A stretch of 64,000 nt of DNA from Orientallactaga sibirica (Eukaryota; Chordata; Mammalia; Rodentia; Dipodidae), in contig JAEOAD010000035.1 of the NCBI GenBank assembly GCA_036365145.1, positions 1,982,001-2,046,000 of the forward strand, in the 5' to 3' direction. The position numbers and the translations under genes were made by a program. The notes beneath the pieces were generated by a model. The model did not search any database, was not told the origin of the DNA, and saw only the letters and a program-made list of their open reading frames with translations. This document shows, one piece after another, positions 1-13,399 of this stretch; within the stretch, counting starts at the first letter, position 1, and every line of letters starts with the position of its first letter.

Positions 1-529
1 TATAAGACCAATAAACTGCACAATTTTTGCTTCTTTACTCAGGATTAAGGCAATGGCAATATAGAGTACCTTGTTTTAATTTATGGTTAACAAGTTAGTG
101 ATTGTTTTTCAGCTCCCTGCTTAGCTTTTGTAGACTTGTTGTAAGTTCTGAACTTTGCCCTCTTTAGTTTTTAGAAAATGGCCATTGTAAAGTACAGTCT
201 ATTCTGACAGTCAGATTTGCACCCCTTTCTCTCTGTATCTCCTTCTTCAAACACACACGCACACACCCCTCTTGTAGGCAGCTTACCAAGTACCCCACAC
301 TGACTGCTGGCATTACAGACACCAGCTGGCTGTGGCTTCTTGTTAGTCTTAGGAGCATGCCCCTGCTCCCCAGGCACCTCCATCAGTTCCTTCCCCCTCT
401 CTGAATTCTTGCTTGTTACCGTTCTGCCTCTCACCACCTTTGGATTCTCTTCTGGGACTACATGGTCATATCATATTTTTCAATATCTTCTTATTCAGCC
501 TTGTCTCTCCCTTGAGTTTACGACCTTTT
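1..529. other. Upstream intergenic sequence
   Basis: No gene, RNA or repeat family recognised. Short open frames here lack homology I can see. Confidence 0.6.
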
Positions 530-720
530 AAAAATATTTATATTTATTTTATTTGCAAGCAGAGAGAGAATGGGCGTGCCAGGCCCTTAACTGCTTCAAA
601 TGAACTACAGATCCATGTACCACTTTGTACATCCAGCTTTATGTGGGTACTGGTGAATCAAACCCAGGTTGTCAGGCTTCTCAGACAAGCACCTTAACCA
701 CTGAGCTATCTCTTCATACC
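530..720 (-). mobile_element. DIP-type tRNA-derived SINE, antisense
   Basis: Reads A/T tail, gaga tract, agaatgggcgtgccaggccc, then the complement of the tRNA-like head ending aaccactgagctatctcttc. Short subfamily. Confidence 0.8.
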
Positions 721-758
721 AAATTTACAACTTTTTATTTATTCATTTATTCTTATTT

Positions 759-761
<3 letters not shown>

Positions 762-793
<32 letters not shown>

Positions 794-1098
794 CATGCAT
801 GTATTTGTGCATTCACATGTGTGAGCACACATCGGTACACGTACAGCTCCGAGGTTGATGTCAAGTGCCTTCCCCAGTCACCCCCCCACCTTATTTACTG
901 AGGCAGGGTCCCTTCCTTCAATCCAGGGCTTGCTGGTTCTGCTGGGCTAGCTTAGCTCCTCACTTGTCTCACAAGCATTGCGATTCCAGGTGAGCACCCT
1001 ACCAGCCATGTAGGTTGGTGCTTTGGATCTGACCTGCAGTCCTCAAACATTCATGGCAAGAGCTTAATCCACTTAACCATCTCTATCTCTCCATCCCA
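762..1098 (-). mobile_element. B4-type composite SINE with (GT)n, antisense
   Basis: A (GT)16 run at 762-793 leads into a body ending in the complement of an ID-like head (aatccacttaaccatctcta). Diverged. Confidence 0.45.
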
Positions 1099-1549
1099 CA
1101 CAAGTTCTTAAGAGCTTTGCAATACTTACTCAGTCTCATTTACGGACTTGGGTTTCGATGTGACTCTGAGCCAAGAGCTTTCCTGGTCATCTCCCTTCCA
1201 CTTGTCAACTCCAATGACCCCATATCATATTCCATCACCTTATAGCACCTGCCGGTAGTTTTCCCACATGTAAAAGCAAGTGTCTCCTTTGCTTTCATGA
1301 CCTTCTCCTTCCGCCTGTTGTCTGTGGCTCCTCCCGAGGGCTCTTGGCTGATGTGTCTTCCTTCCTATGTCTGCCCTTTAAATGTTGGTCTTAATAAAAA
1401 ATCCGAGGTGCTCTGTTGTTCTCTTACTGCTCGGCCTTCATGAATTGCTTCATTCCTATAGTTTTATCCAGTTCATATAGACTAATGACTCCCACAATTT
1501 ATGTCCATTTCTACTCTAAGCATTTGGCTCAAATTGCCTTGTTAAATTT

Positions 1550-1763
1550 TTGAAAAATATTTCATATATTCATTTGAGAGAGAGAGAGAGAAAGAGGGAG
1601 GCAGAGAGAGAGATAGTGTGTGTCAGGGCCTTTAGCCACTGCAAACGAACTCCAGATTCATGTGCCACCTTGTGCATCTGGCTTACATGGGTCCTAGAGA
1701 ATTGAACCTGGGTCCTTGGGCTTTGCAGGCAAGCATTTAACTACTAAGCCATCCCTCCAGCCC
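1550..1763 (-). mobile_element. DIP-type SINE, antisense
   Basis: GA tract, gtcagggcctttagccactg, caccttgtgcatctggctta and the terminal actaagccatccctccagcc. Confidence 0.85.
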
Positions 1764-1784
1764 TCAAATTGCCTTTAAAAAAAT

Positions 1785-2033
1785 AAAAAAGGTATTTTTA
1801 TTTATTTCAGAGAGTGGGAGAGAAGAAGAGAGAGAGAGAGCAAAGGAAAGAGAGAGAGAGAAAGAAAGTATGGGCATGCCATGGCATCTTTTGCATATGC
1901 AAATATACTCCAGAATCAGGTGCCATTTTGTGCATCTGATTTTTTTTTTTTTACTTAGGTACTAGGGGAACTGAACTCATGGACAGACTTTACAAGCAAA
2001 TGTCTTTAACTGATGGATCATCCTTTCAGCCCT
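1785..2033 (-). mobile_element. DIP-type SINE, antisense, diverged
   Basis: Long GA tract, atgggcatgccatggcatct, gtgccattttgtgcatctga, a T-run insertion and the terminal gatcatcctttcagccctgg. Confidence 0.7.
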
Positions 2034-3266
2034 GGACTCAAATTTCTAGCTTTCACACAGTTTCTATTTGGCACCTAAGACAGTCCACTAAAAGCAGAGC
2101 TATTCATATTTATAGCTACCCTTTCCTTCATATTCTTTGTGCACTTTGGAACAGATCTTTTAGATGACTGATTTCCTACATGTCACCTCCAAATGCAATG
2201 GGTAGCCGAGTCCTACTTCCTTCAGCGTCTTTCCTATTTGCCCTTTCTTCTAGACCCTTTAGTCTATTGAACGATTTCTAATGCAGCTTTCCTCATAGGC
2301 TCGTCCAATGCAGCCCTATATTGTATGTACAGTTATTTCTGTGTTACAAGACTTAGTTTACCATATGAACATGTCGCTCCTATGTTACAAAAAAAAATCT
2401 GCTATGATAGAAGCTTGTACCTGCCTGCTTGTCTTTTGTGTTTTAACAAGTCTGATCTAGAATAGGCTCCGTCTGTGGCCCAGGGGCCACGTGCTCTCGG
2501 CGTAGCTGTGAATACAGCCCAAAACATTTGTAGATGGCAAAATAATGTGATGGCCAAAGGTTGGGCATTTCTGGTCTAGAGTAACTGAAAGGTTAGTTAA
2601 CATAACTATTGTACAGCGTTGACCCTCATTGTTTCATTTGTGAAACCATGTGTATTTAGAGCAACTCTCTCCAGCACCTGGTGATGTCAGTGAACCATTC
2701 CTAGCTTCCTTATTTGGATCCTCTCATGGAACATATCTGTTCCTCTCAGGGCTGCACACCAGCCTCACTGACCTGTTCTTACTCTTTCCTCATACTGTAG
2801 ACCCCACAGATAGAATCTGCACTTCCATAAGCTCTATACACATGTCCAGTTTGTTCCTTTTCCCTTGGCATCAACATTCATGTTGTTTTTAAAATTACCT
2901 TTGGGAGCTCTAGGTGTCTTGGTTTTCTGTCTGTACTAGGATTATTATCACAGTACATAAAACTGAAGATGACCCTGGACTTAATAGATGATTACAGAAG
3001 ATTTATAATTGTTACTTTGCATTTACATATGCAAACAAAACCATAGAGCCAGACCAGCCTGGGCTTGCTATAGACCTTGGCAAAGAACTCTCCCCTACCA
3101 CAGTGGCTGAGAGTATCCAAGTATATTTTGCTGGCTTTGTTTGGGATGTACAAAGCCTCTTCTCTCATTCTACCTGCCAGTGTAATACATTAGTTAGTAC
3201 AGGATTAAAAACTCAATTTTTCATTGATCTGGTGTTTTGTATAGCATGAATATAAAAAACTTTGAT
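2034..3266. other. Intergenic, unassigned
   Basis: No gene seen. 2445-2582 has a mildly GC-rich block bounded by tctaga at both ends that might be an old DNA-transposon remnant, but I could not name it. Confidence 0.5.
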
Positions 3267-3580
3267 GGGCTGGAGAGATGGCTTAGGGGTTAAGGTGCCT
3301 GCCTCCTAAGCCTAAGAACGCTGTTTCCAATCTCCAGCGGTTCCAATCTCCAGGTCCCACGTTTAGCCAGATGCAAAGTGAAGCAAGGGCACAATGCTGC
3401 ACTTGACCACAAGGGGGCGGAGGCATCTGGATTTCGTTCACAGCAGCTGAGAGACTGCTGGCGTGCCCATCTCTTGTCTTCCTCTCCCTCTCTCTCTCCC
3501 TCTCCCTCTCTCTCTCTCTCCCTGTCTCTCTCTGTGTCTCTCTCCAAAAAATAAAAGAAAATAAAAGAAAATTAAAAAAG
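3267..3580 (+). mobile_element. DIP-type SINE, long subfamily
   Basis: gggctggagagatggcttag head, the extra segment absent from short copies, a CT tract and an A-rich tail. TSD is close to aaaaaa(g)ctttga. Carries the motif CCACAAGGGGGCGG at 3407-3420. Confidence 0.9.
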
Positions 3581-3690
3581 CTTTGAGTGCAGTTGTACTG
3601 TCTCACCCAATATAGATCTGAAAACATGCTTTCAGAATCTCCCCCTTGGTTTTCATGTATGAACAGAAACAAAAAAAGCCAGTGATTTAC

Positions 3691-3936
3691 ATTTTTTTTT
3701 TTTTTTTTGCAGAGAGACAGAGAGAGAGAGAGGGAGAGGGAGACAGATAGAGATGGGCGCCAACAGCCTCTCAGCCGCTGCAAACAAAATCCAGATGTGT
3801 ACACCCCCTTGTGGGCAAGTGTGGCATTGCACCCTTGCGTCACTGCATCTGGCTAAACGTGGGACCTGGAGATTGGAACTGACGTTCTAGGGCTTAGCAG
3901 GCAGGCGCCTTAACCACTAAGCCATCTCTCTAGCCC
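3691..3936 (-). mobile_element. DIP-type SINE, long subfamily, antisense
   Basis: Perfect 8-bp TSD tgatttac at 3683-3690 and 3937-3944. Carries the complement of CCACAAGGGGGTGT at 3801-3814. Confidence 0.9.
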
Positions 3937-4004
3937 TGATTTACTTTTTACCTTAAAATTGTTAGCCTGTCATCAACCATTTCATGTCAATGTTCTATAC
4001 CTGC

Positions 4005-4138
4005 ACCACCTAGTGGACATGTGTGACCTTGTGCTTGCTTCATCTTTGTGTGTCTGGCTTACGTGGGATCTGAAGAGTTGAACATGGGTCCTTTGGCTTT
4101 GCAAGCCAGCGCCTTGACTGCTAAGCCTTCTCTCCAGC
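4005..4138 (-). mobile_element. DIP-type SINE fragment, antisense
   Basis: Head-proximal part only: tgtctggcttacgtgggatc through gctaagccttctctccagcc. Confidence 0.75.
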
Positions 4139-7100
4139 CATATGGTACTTGTTTAATCCATTTCTGGCTATATTTATCAAATCTTCTGTGAGATTAACCT
4201 AGTTTTGTATTTCTGCAGTTGTTCTTTAGTTTTAAAACTTATGGAGGCATTTCATGAGCAAGTATGTCAAAGTCTACCTAAGCGGACTTTGAGCTTTTGC
4301 TTTCTCTATTGGCTCACAACTCTGAACCTATCTTTCAGGCAAAGTCCTCAGCTATGTTTTACAGGCTCTCTGGCTGGTGACATCATTAAACATAAATTCA
4401 TTAGCTTTTCCCTTCAGCTTTCCTCTTGTTACATGTAGCTACTGACATTTATTTAGAAGAGCCAAACACTTGACAGCAATAATCATTCCCATAAGCCATT
4501 AGCCCATGCTATAGAAGTGGTACACAAAATCACATTACAATGACCTCAAAAAACCCTTCCCCCACTGAAAAGAACAGTTATAAATTTAAGCCAATATAAA
4601 CTTGTCAGAGTGTTCCCTCTCAATTTCACACCCGGGTGTGGTGCTACAACAGCTGGGGAGCTGAGCTAATAAGTGTTGAAAAATGAAAAAATGCTGGTTT
4701 ATGGTATCACATAAACTGGCAAAAAGAATACTTTAACTCCACCCCATTCTTGACAAACAAATACCACAATGTAGATGGTGTAACAGCAAGACTTTATGGT
4801 GGTAGACCCACGGGACTCACAGAAGCGTCTTGTGGGATTTTCTTTTTATTGAATACTATATATAATAAGAAGTGCCATTACATTTGTAAAATCTAATCAC
4901 TTTTCGTTTCTTTTTGAAGCTCAAAGGGGTCATTCTTAGAAAAGCTGTTGGAACCACTGCATAATGAGCTATTTATCCAGTGGTGAAACAGGATTATCCG
5001 TTTTACAAGGCGACTGAGCTTTCTCTGACAATTTAAACACTGGCATGCCCGTAGACAACTGAGGCTGCCAAGGAACATCACGACATTCAAAGAGGAAGGC
5101 AAAAAGCCTTCTGTGTAAGTTCAATGAAATAATACAATTGGGGCCAATTATTTTCCTTGGGCTGGTTGATTTCCCATTTGATGGTCACTCAGTCACTCAC
5201 AAGTCAACCTAGTCAACATCTAAGCAACACACACCTCTGGCACGTTTACACATTTACGTCTGTTAATACCTAGTGCTCGTGGAGCACCAAACCATTCTGG
5301 CAAGAACCCTGAGACTTAGCACGCAAGAAATTCCTTTATTCAGCAATTTGGAATAAATAAATTGAAGTAAAAACAAGTAAACAGGTAAAGACAGGCAGCA
5401 GAGTACGTTAGGGGGATATTACGTTCGTTTGGCATGGAGAAATGTAAGTCTTCATTGGACAGGTTGTAGCTCACAGCACTATCATGTTAGAACCCAGTGT
5501 CTGAGAATTTCTATTACAGGACTTATTTATATACCTGTGATTATCTATTCAACCTCGGCTTCTCTGATTTTCCACAGCTATGAAGATACTCTTTCCCCTC
5601 TGAACGTCTAAAAAAAGTTACCTATCCCCTTCATTTGGTAGCTATTATTCACATCATATTACAGATATTCGTATCACTCATTTCCCTGCTAAATGTAAAC
5701 TCAAAGACAGGAATCTATCTTTCTTTCAACCAACTATTTAGTACAAAATATTATAATGGATGGATTCTATATTTTTGATTGAATATGATTCTCAATGGAT
5801 TAAACATATATAAAATCAAATATTCATTAAACCAGAATAATGCTTATTACAGTGGTGAATAAGCACTACAGTATAAGTAATAATGGAAGAGTCAAAAGAA
5901 TTGATATAGGGCAAGGACCATTTGAATCATTTGGGAGAAAGACTATTTGGATAATCTAAATCATGCACAGATTAGGGAAGACTGGGATAAAATAAAGGAA
6001 TTCTAGTTACAGCTTTGACAATGTGGAATTACATTAAGCAGACTCTGAAAAGTTATATTTGTCCTACTTCCCATGGAGTGTATTATTCTGAGGCACACCT
6101 TGAAGACTGCACTATATTATATATCATTTTTATGTTCCCTAATTTAATCAAATGTGTCACTGGCCTATTTTCTTTACAAATAAACACAAGTAATGTCGAT
6201 GGCAGATGATTTGCAGAATCAAATCTCTCCACCATTGCTATTACCACCTTTAACTTAACTAAAGCTAAGTTTTTCAGAAATGTTAAAAATTAAAAATTTC
6301 ACTAACACATGAAAAATTCATATAGTAAAGCTCATAACTAATAAAAAGGTTTAAAAATTTTGTAGTCATAGTAGGTTCCAAATTTTAAGCAGATTATTTT
6401 CAAATGTATATTTTGTCTCATCATTTTGCTTCTATACTTTAAAGAAACTAAAAAGAATATGAGTTCTTTAAGAATACAGACTTATTAATTACTTTTTGGT
6501 ATAGTACAAGGATATAACTGAGGTCTGCCACTTCTAAAATTTTAACAAACTTCCCTCAAATTTAATGAGTAGTTTCTTCTTCTGATCTTCAGGTAACTTG
6601 CTAAAAAACTTAAGATAATAATCATTAAATGTTGGTGTCTACTTGAATTTGGGGAATGATCCGCAAATAATGTAAATGTCACTCTATCACATTTCCACAT
6701 CATTTCTCAAACATTTAGACAAATTCCTGATTTCTCTCTTCAAGGGGAAGTTAATTAAAGTTTATTCACACTGGCAAGTGGAGAATAACTGGCATTTTTG
6801 AATCTCCAGATATGTATCTTTAAATTAGATTTCCATGCATTTGAAAACAGATTATGTTCATCACAATAAACCATTAGAGATCTCGTGTGGCTCCCTAACT
6901 GCATACAGTGAGGACTCCACAGAAACATCCTCCGAGGAGCAATAAGCCCTTCCTTAAACAACCTAGGGAGCAAGAGAGGAATAAGCGAAGAAGAGCTAGC
7001 AATGTAACAATGGAGAATGTGGTGACAGCTGAGGAAGGGATTTAGTCCATCTCAGGTCAAGAAAAGACAATAATTAAAACCAACATCAGCCACAGGCACA

Positions 7101-7259
7101 GATTAAAGTTCTGTCTTCAAAGGACTCACATTAAGCTGCAGATTCCAGAATAATTCCCACGATTAGCAAAATCTTTGACTATAAAGGTCAACCTTATCTT
7201 TCCCCAATAAAGACCATTATTTACAAGGAAAAAAGTTGGTTATCCCTCTGCCTTTTCAG
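4139..7259. other. Intergenic, unassigned AT-rich stretch
   Basis: Over 3 kb with no recognisable SINE, L1 or LTR, unlike its surroundings. No coding signal. Worth checking for conservation. Confidence 0.5.
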
Positions 7260-7830
7260 CAGTATTTGTCAATGTAAAAACAATGAGTTTCATTGTGTTG
7301 TTTTCATCCATGAACAAAGTACCTTTGATCACATTCACTTTCCTATTTCCCTCTCTCATCTCTGATCTCCCCTACCCCTGATGGCTTTCCTCTGCCCTAA
7401 TCGTCTCCTTTCTGTTAATATCTTTAGTCCCCCTCAGTTCCACAAAAAAGAGGGGGCAGCATATGATGTTTGTCTTTCCAAGTATATTTCATTTCACTTG
7501 ATATGACGATCTCTAGCTCCATCCATTCTTGCAAGTAATTTGATTTAATTCCTCTTTAAGGCTGAATAATACTCCATTGTGTGTACATACCACAAATCTA
7601 TTTATCCATTCAAAGTATCCAGGCTGATGCCACAACTTCACTGTTGTGAATGGTGTAATAATAGACACAGTGTGTAGATGTTTCTATTCTCTGCCAACTT
7701 TGATTCCTTTGGGTATGCTTCCAGGAATTGGACAGTTTGATCATATAGTAATTCAATTTTTAGTTTTTAAATAACCTCTATGCTAATTTCCATAGTGGCT
7801 ATTTGTTTCTTTGTTTACCCACCCAACCTT
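7260..7830 (-). mobile_element. L1 fragment, antisense
   Basis: Reads as the complement of an L1 3' region: ctgaataatactccattgtg, then the 'cca...gctgatgc...ttgtgaatggtg' and 'tcctttgggtatgcttccag' blocks found in antisense mammalian L1. Old and diverged; ends approximate. Confidence 0.65.
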
Positions 7831-8871
7831 TATCATTCATGCATAGGAATCTTTTATATGCAATAGAGTTTATAGAAATCATCATAGGAACAAAATGTGT
7901 GATCATTGATCATTGTGAAGCTCGTTTTGTTGTTGTTTTGTTTTTTTTCAATTCCCAGTAAAACATCTTAGATTTTCACTGCTAGAAATGGTGCTTTAGT
8001 AATCTCCAGGTTGAATGCAATTGAGAAATGGTTACTGTTAATTAATTTAGAGAATGGTAGACTTTTTACATCACACTCGAATTTTTTCTGTCCACAGAAA
8101 ACAACAAGTGTCCTTAATGACGTTATGAGGGAAATGCTATTCTCTACCACAAAGCACAAATTGTGGGAATAAAATACATGCATCTTGTGTTTATGACCAG
8201 AGCTATGGGTCAAAAGGCAAATCATGTTCCATGGGAACTGAAATAATCAAGAGATTTCATTTATTGTGTACTTTTATGATCTCTGGAACTTTAAGACAAG
8301 GAATATATGTGCATATATATATATATATATATGCTTCAATATCTTTAGTGGTTTACTGAATGCCTAAAGGTAATGATGAAATTTTAAGTCTGTGCTTGTC
8401 AAAGGAGAAATGGAATTTGCCTTCTATCCTCATTGTAAGTATGTCTTCTCTGAATGGGCAGCAAATTGCTGGTTGTTATTACCTCAAGTGACTTCCAGAT
8501 GTTAGCCCCATGATCGGCAGAACTAGCCTCTACCAAGAGTAGTAAGACAACTCTTAGTATATATGATAATTTTAATAACCATGGAAAATGCTTTTTGCGT
8601 CCATCAACTCTGCCTGCATGATGTAAAACATCTGTATAGATAAGATGCTTTCCTATGGGGAAGAGGAAGGTTTACATCTATATTGCACATGTGAAATTTT
8701 TCTTTTTGTAAAGAAGAAAGAACTAAATAAATGAAAGCTGATTAGAAGTTAAATCACAATGCTTTAGGTATATTTTAGATTTTAAAATATGAGCCCAATG
8801 AGGTAGCCCAAGTTAGTGATTTCTGGGGTGGGGGGAGTGGGAAACATTTTCTTCAATAGTGTAGTCACTAT
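7831..8871. other. Intergenic, unassigned
   Basis: Only an AT microsatellite at 8312-8333; no gene or transposon recognised. Confidence 0.5.
8312..8333. repeat. (AT)n microsatellite
   Basis: Pure alternating TA run. Confidence 0.95.
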
Positions 8872-8888
8872 AAAAATTGCATGTGCAC

Positions 8889-9103
8889 GGGCTGGAGAGA
8901 TGGCTTAGTGGTTAAGGCGCCTGCCTCCTAAGCCTAAGAACGCCGGTTCCAATCTCCAGCAGTTCCAATCTCCAGGTCCCATGTTTAGCCAGAATCAAAG
9001 TGACCCAAGGGCGCAATGCTGCACTTAACCACAATGGGGCGCACACACCTGGATTTCGTTTGCAGCAGCTGAGAGGCTGCTGGCTCTCCCATCTCTATCT
9101 GTC

Positions 9104-9154
<51 letters not shown>

Positions 9155-9175
9155 GTGTCTCTATCCCCCCCCAGA
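8889..9175 (+). mobile_element. DIP-type SINE, long subfamily
   Basis: Full-length head, long-type insertion and CT tract. TSD aaaaattgcatgt is perfect over 13 bp (8872-8884 and 9176-9188). Confidence 0.93.
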
Positions 9176-9246
9176 AAAAATTGCATGTTCATATAAAACA
9201 CCACCCATACCTATGCAGGCAACAATAATTAAATTCAATGGAACAT

Positions 9247-9256
9247 ACACACACAT

Positions 9257-9290
<34 letters not shown>
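9247..9290. repeat. (CA)n microsatellite
   Basis: CA run with one TG interruption. Confidence 0.95.
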
Positions 9291-9294
<4 letters not shown>

Positions 9295-9629
9295 CAGAGG
9301 GAAGAGAGAGCACACACGAGAAAGGGAGAAGAGATTGAAGTTGAAGAGGGATTAGGTGGGAAGAACAAGGGGTTCAGAGGAAGGTAGATGGAGAGAGTTT
9401 ATAAAAGGTAATGTGACAGGCTATGAAAATATACATGTATAAAATGGTCAATGAAAAGTTATATATATATCCAATATCCTTGAAGCCATATACTTATGGC
9501 TTATGTTAACCTATGTCTTTTAGATAATTTTATAGAATGTAGGGAAAATGTTGGGCAACATCTTTTACTGTTAAAGTTAAAGGTTGACATAGTTTACATT
9601 TTCTATCAACAAAACAAACAATTTACTCT

Positions 9630-11120
9630 CTTTATTTATTTTTTATTTTTTTTATTGACAGCTTCCATAATTATAGACAATACACCCTGGTAATCTGGTA
9701 ATTCCTACCCCCCCCCACTTTCCCTTTGCAACTCCATTCTCCATCATATCCCCTCCACTTTCTTTTTTCTCTTTTTCATTTTAATGTCATCATCTGATTT
9801 CATCATCTTTTCCTCCTATTATGATCATCTTGTGTAGGTAGTGTCAGGCACTGTAAGGTCATGGATATCCAGGCCATTCTGTGTCTGGAAGAGTGCATTG
9901 TAAGCAGTCCTATCCTTCCTTTGGCTCTTACATTCTTTCTGCCACCCCTTCTGCAATGGATCCTGAGCCTTGGAAGGTGTGATAGAGATGTTTCAGTGCT
10001 GAACACTCCTCTGTCACTTCTTCTCAGAACTATGGTGCCTTCTGAGTCATCCCAAGGTCACTGCAATCTGAAAAGAGAAGCTTCTCTAACCAAAAGTGAG
10101 AGTAGCATTAATATATGGGTATGAACATTAAGAGAAGTGCTTACTGGGTAGTTTGGTGAGCATAGTATATACATTTAGCCAAACACTAGCAGACATTACA
10201 CCCTTGGGCTCATGACTACCCCATCATAGGTTTTCAGTATTAGGCATGTATTCCCTCCTGTGGAGCGGTCCTCCAGTAAGAGTAGAGAGCAGCTGGTTTC
10301 ACCCGTAACAGACATGCCACTTTGACATCCATTGGCTCATTTGGCTTGTCTGGCCAAATTTAAGGCTTGCAGTGTCCACTGTTGTTTATCTCCACCAGTG
10401 ATTTCTCTCTCTCCCATGGAACTTCATGCAGCATAGCTCTCTTCAGGTTTCTGTCAGCTGGTTTATACCGAGGAGGTTTTCAGCTCAGCTCCAGCAGCAC
10501 AAGTATGTGGAGTCTTTGACAATAGGGTCTTATCATCTATTCCTGGTGGGAAACTAAGAGCCTCAGCAATGACCTGTAATGTCTTGGGAGTATCAGGGAA
10601 CTCCCTGGCCAACAACTCACTGGAAGGTATCCCATCCCTGGCACTGAAAATTTTCTAGTAACAATCTATGGTTTCTGGGTGTGCCATTGTCCACAAAAGT
10701 AGGTTTCCATATGGCTTATTTGTACCCTCTTATATTTTGATTAGCCCTCCCCCCACCTTTCCTTTACTCAATCTCTTCTCCTGACCTCACTTAAGTCTTT
10801 CCACTAATCTTTCCATTAATCTTTTCTTTTACTTACATATATATAAAACCATTCTCTTAACCCTCCTACTTCCCTTACTATTCCCTTTATATCCCCTTTC
10901 TAGCTTACAAGCATCTGCTATTGAGTTTTATTCCAACTCACAATCATTTGTAGCTAGGATCCACATATGAAAGAGAACATGCAACATATTGGCTTTCTGG
11001 GCCTGGGGTACCTCACTCAGTATAATCCTTTCTAGATCCATCCATTTTCCTGCAAATTTCATAATTTCATTTTTCTTTACTATGGAGTAGAACTCCATAC
11101 TCTTGAAAGCAAAAGTATAC
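9630..11120 (-). mobile_element. 5'-truncated L1 (3' UTR plus ORF2 C-terminus), antisense
   Basis: About 1.5 kb. The left end is poly-T followed by a 3' UTR shared with the copies at 22065, 52700 and 63410. At 10928-11122 on the minus strand an open remnant encodes the L1 ORF2 C-terminus, with KKNEIMKFAGKWMDLE and an ILSEV-type ending. It is 5' truncated and has no retrotransposition capacity. Confidence 0.85.
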
Positions 11121-11277
11121 ATTTTTTGGTGTTTGTTTGTTCTTATTTTTGTTTTCCTGACATTGTATTATTATGGCCACCCCATTTGTCTTCAGAAGCA
11201 CAATATTTGTGTTGCTTTTGCATTTAAATGTTAGTGCTAGTATGAAGAATATCAGCCCTGTTATCATAAAGGAAGGA

Positions 11278-11370
11278 GCAGAGTGTGGTTGCTCAAACCT
11301 GTAATGCCAGTACCAGGGAGGCTGAGGGAAGAGAACCACAGCACATTCAGAGCTAGCATGGGCTAATGGA
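11278..11370 (+). mobile_element. B1-like fragment, diverged
   Basis: gtggttgctcaaacctgtaa, tgccagtaccagggaggctg; a GA-rich tail follows. Confidence 0.45.
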
Positions 11371-11495
11371 TAGAAGAAAGGAAGGGAGAGAGGGAGAAAG
11401 GAAGGGAGTTAAATGAAGAAAATGAAAGGAAGGAATGAAGGAAAGAAGGGACAAGAAGAACAAGAAGGAAGAAGTAAAGAAAGAAAGAGACAGAG
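11370..11495. repeat. GA/GGAA-rich purine tract
   Basis: Imperfect gaaagga/aagaagga repeats after a B1-like fragment. Confidence 0.85.
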
Positions 11496-13399
11496 GCTAT
11501 CACTGATAGAAATTCAAGCAAGGAGAATGTTTGCTTTTGTTCTGTTCGGGGCTCTTGTCTTTGTGGTTTAGAATTAAGTTGTCACTGGGCACACAGACTT
11601 ACTAAAAGAAATTGAGCAGTAACAAAGAATTAGAAATTGCACAAATAGTAAAGAATGCAGGAATAAAAAAAAAAACCTTCCAGGGGTAACATCCACCCCC
11701 CTCCCAAGTTGAACAGGGCAAAGATTCACCACAAAAGTAGAAAGGCCATCCTGGAACTTAACTACATCTTAGAGTATTATAGTTACATGAAAGGAACAAG
11801 AAAGTTTTGTTCAGTAGTTTGCCTACCAGATGGCATCTCTAAATATAGTAACATAAAACCTTCTGTTTGTTCTATAAATAAAGATGAAAGGGACGGCAAC
11901 AAGAGCTAAGCATTTAAGTCACTGGAAATAAAAGAACACTTTGATTAGGTTTGGAAGAATTTCTCTTATTGTAATAATTATCTCGAGCCTGGGAAGGGTC
12001 ACGTTACAGGTGAGGCACCACATCCTAACCTGCAGGTAGGTATCAACTCTCCATTATCTATCTGCCAACTGAGGTTCATTCACCTACAGTGACAGATAGG
12101 GAAATAACACCAGGGCCCCTCAGAAAATCTACAGAAACCACAGGAATCCTAGTAGGTAGACCCTAAGTGGATAGAGTTCAAATTGCAGGACTCAAAAATG
12201 ATAAAACCACTGCAATATGCCCTTTTCTTCTATGGGTGAGCCAGTGTGTCAGTGTTAGTAACAGTAAGAACCTGGGTTCTGCACTCAGTCACGCCATGTG
12301 AGGTTTTACAAATGATGGACTTGAGACAACTTCATCACTCATTGATTCACACTGCCAAGAGCAGAAAGTAGTATTACGGAGTTATGGAAATTTGTGTTGA
12401 CAGGATTTGTCACCTTTTCAGGGTGCTGTGTATGAGTAATAGCACCAATAACAATAATCATATTTAGTCATTATGTTGTTTTCTTTTTTCTTAAGAGAGT
12501 GTGAGAGAACTGTCATGCCAGGGCCCCCAGCCACTGCAATCGAAGTGTGCCACCTTGTGCATATGCACAACCTTGTGCATGTGTCTCCTTGTGTGTCTGG
12601 TTTACCTGGGATCTGGGGAGTCAAACGTGGGGTCCTTAGGCTTTGCAGGCAAGCACCTTAACCTCTAAGCCATCTCTCCAGCCCATTACGTGTGGTCACT
12701 GTTCCAGAAGAAGAAAGTAGTGAAGAGCAAGGTTGTGTGGCCGTGAATGGTGTTCTAGGGGTGGCACTCCAAGTTTTCCTATCAGCTCTCCTAAAAGTCC
12801 TACCCTCTTTCACTTGGCTCCTGAAATCTCTATACAACTAGTGTGAGAAAGGCATGTGCAGAGACAGCAGTGTATAACATTTGGCTGTGCTGCTCAGACT
12901 TCACTCACATATATCAGTTACAGATCTATGGGCTACAGAAAAGAATGACTGTTTCTTTCAGTCTAGCTAGCTAATGGTATGACAACATAGACTGTATCAT
13001 GACAATGAATCCTTGAGGATAAGCAGTGTATTCTCTCCAGAGAAGGACAAATACTCTGAAGAAACAGGAAATAATCTGTAATTGCTTAAGTACAATGGGT
13101 ACTACCATGAAAAGAAGGCTGGCATGTAATGCCATTGGAAGCAGGTTGCTTTGTTTAGTTTTACATGAGGAAAGAGGCATTTGCAGAAGTTACAATCATT
13201 TTAAACAAAAATTACTTATTTGGCCCTTTATGGAAGAGATAATTACACTTTGGGGCTTTGGAATTTTGTATTTGTACATGACATGAGCTTTATTATTTCA
13301 ACCATGTTAGGCGGACAGATCCATGGCTTTGAGAATATCAGGAATTGAGTGCAGTCCTCAGTACTGTACATTTCCAGACAAATTTGCACTAGTTTAACA
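11496..13399. other. Intergenic, mostly unassigned
   Basis: Contains one antisense DIP-type SINE (12478-12684). The rest shows no gene or repeat family. Confidence 0.5.
12478..12684 (-). mobile_element. DIP-type SINE, antisense
   Basis: catgccagggcccccagcca, a partly duplicated cacct tgtgcat block, and terminal ctaagccatctctccagccc. Confidence 0.8.

Noticed and set aside
2445..2582. Block bounded by tctaga at both ends
   Set aside because: May be an old DNA-transposon remnant, but I could not match it to a family with any confidence.
3283..3843. 186-codon minus-strand open frame
   Set aside because: Spans two SINEs and their CT/GA tracts; not a gene.
10928..11122. Minus-strand open frame of 64 codons
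   Set aside because: It is the decayed C-terminus of L1 ORF2, not an independent gene.
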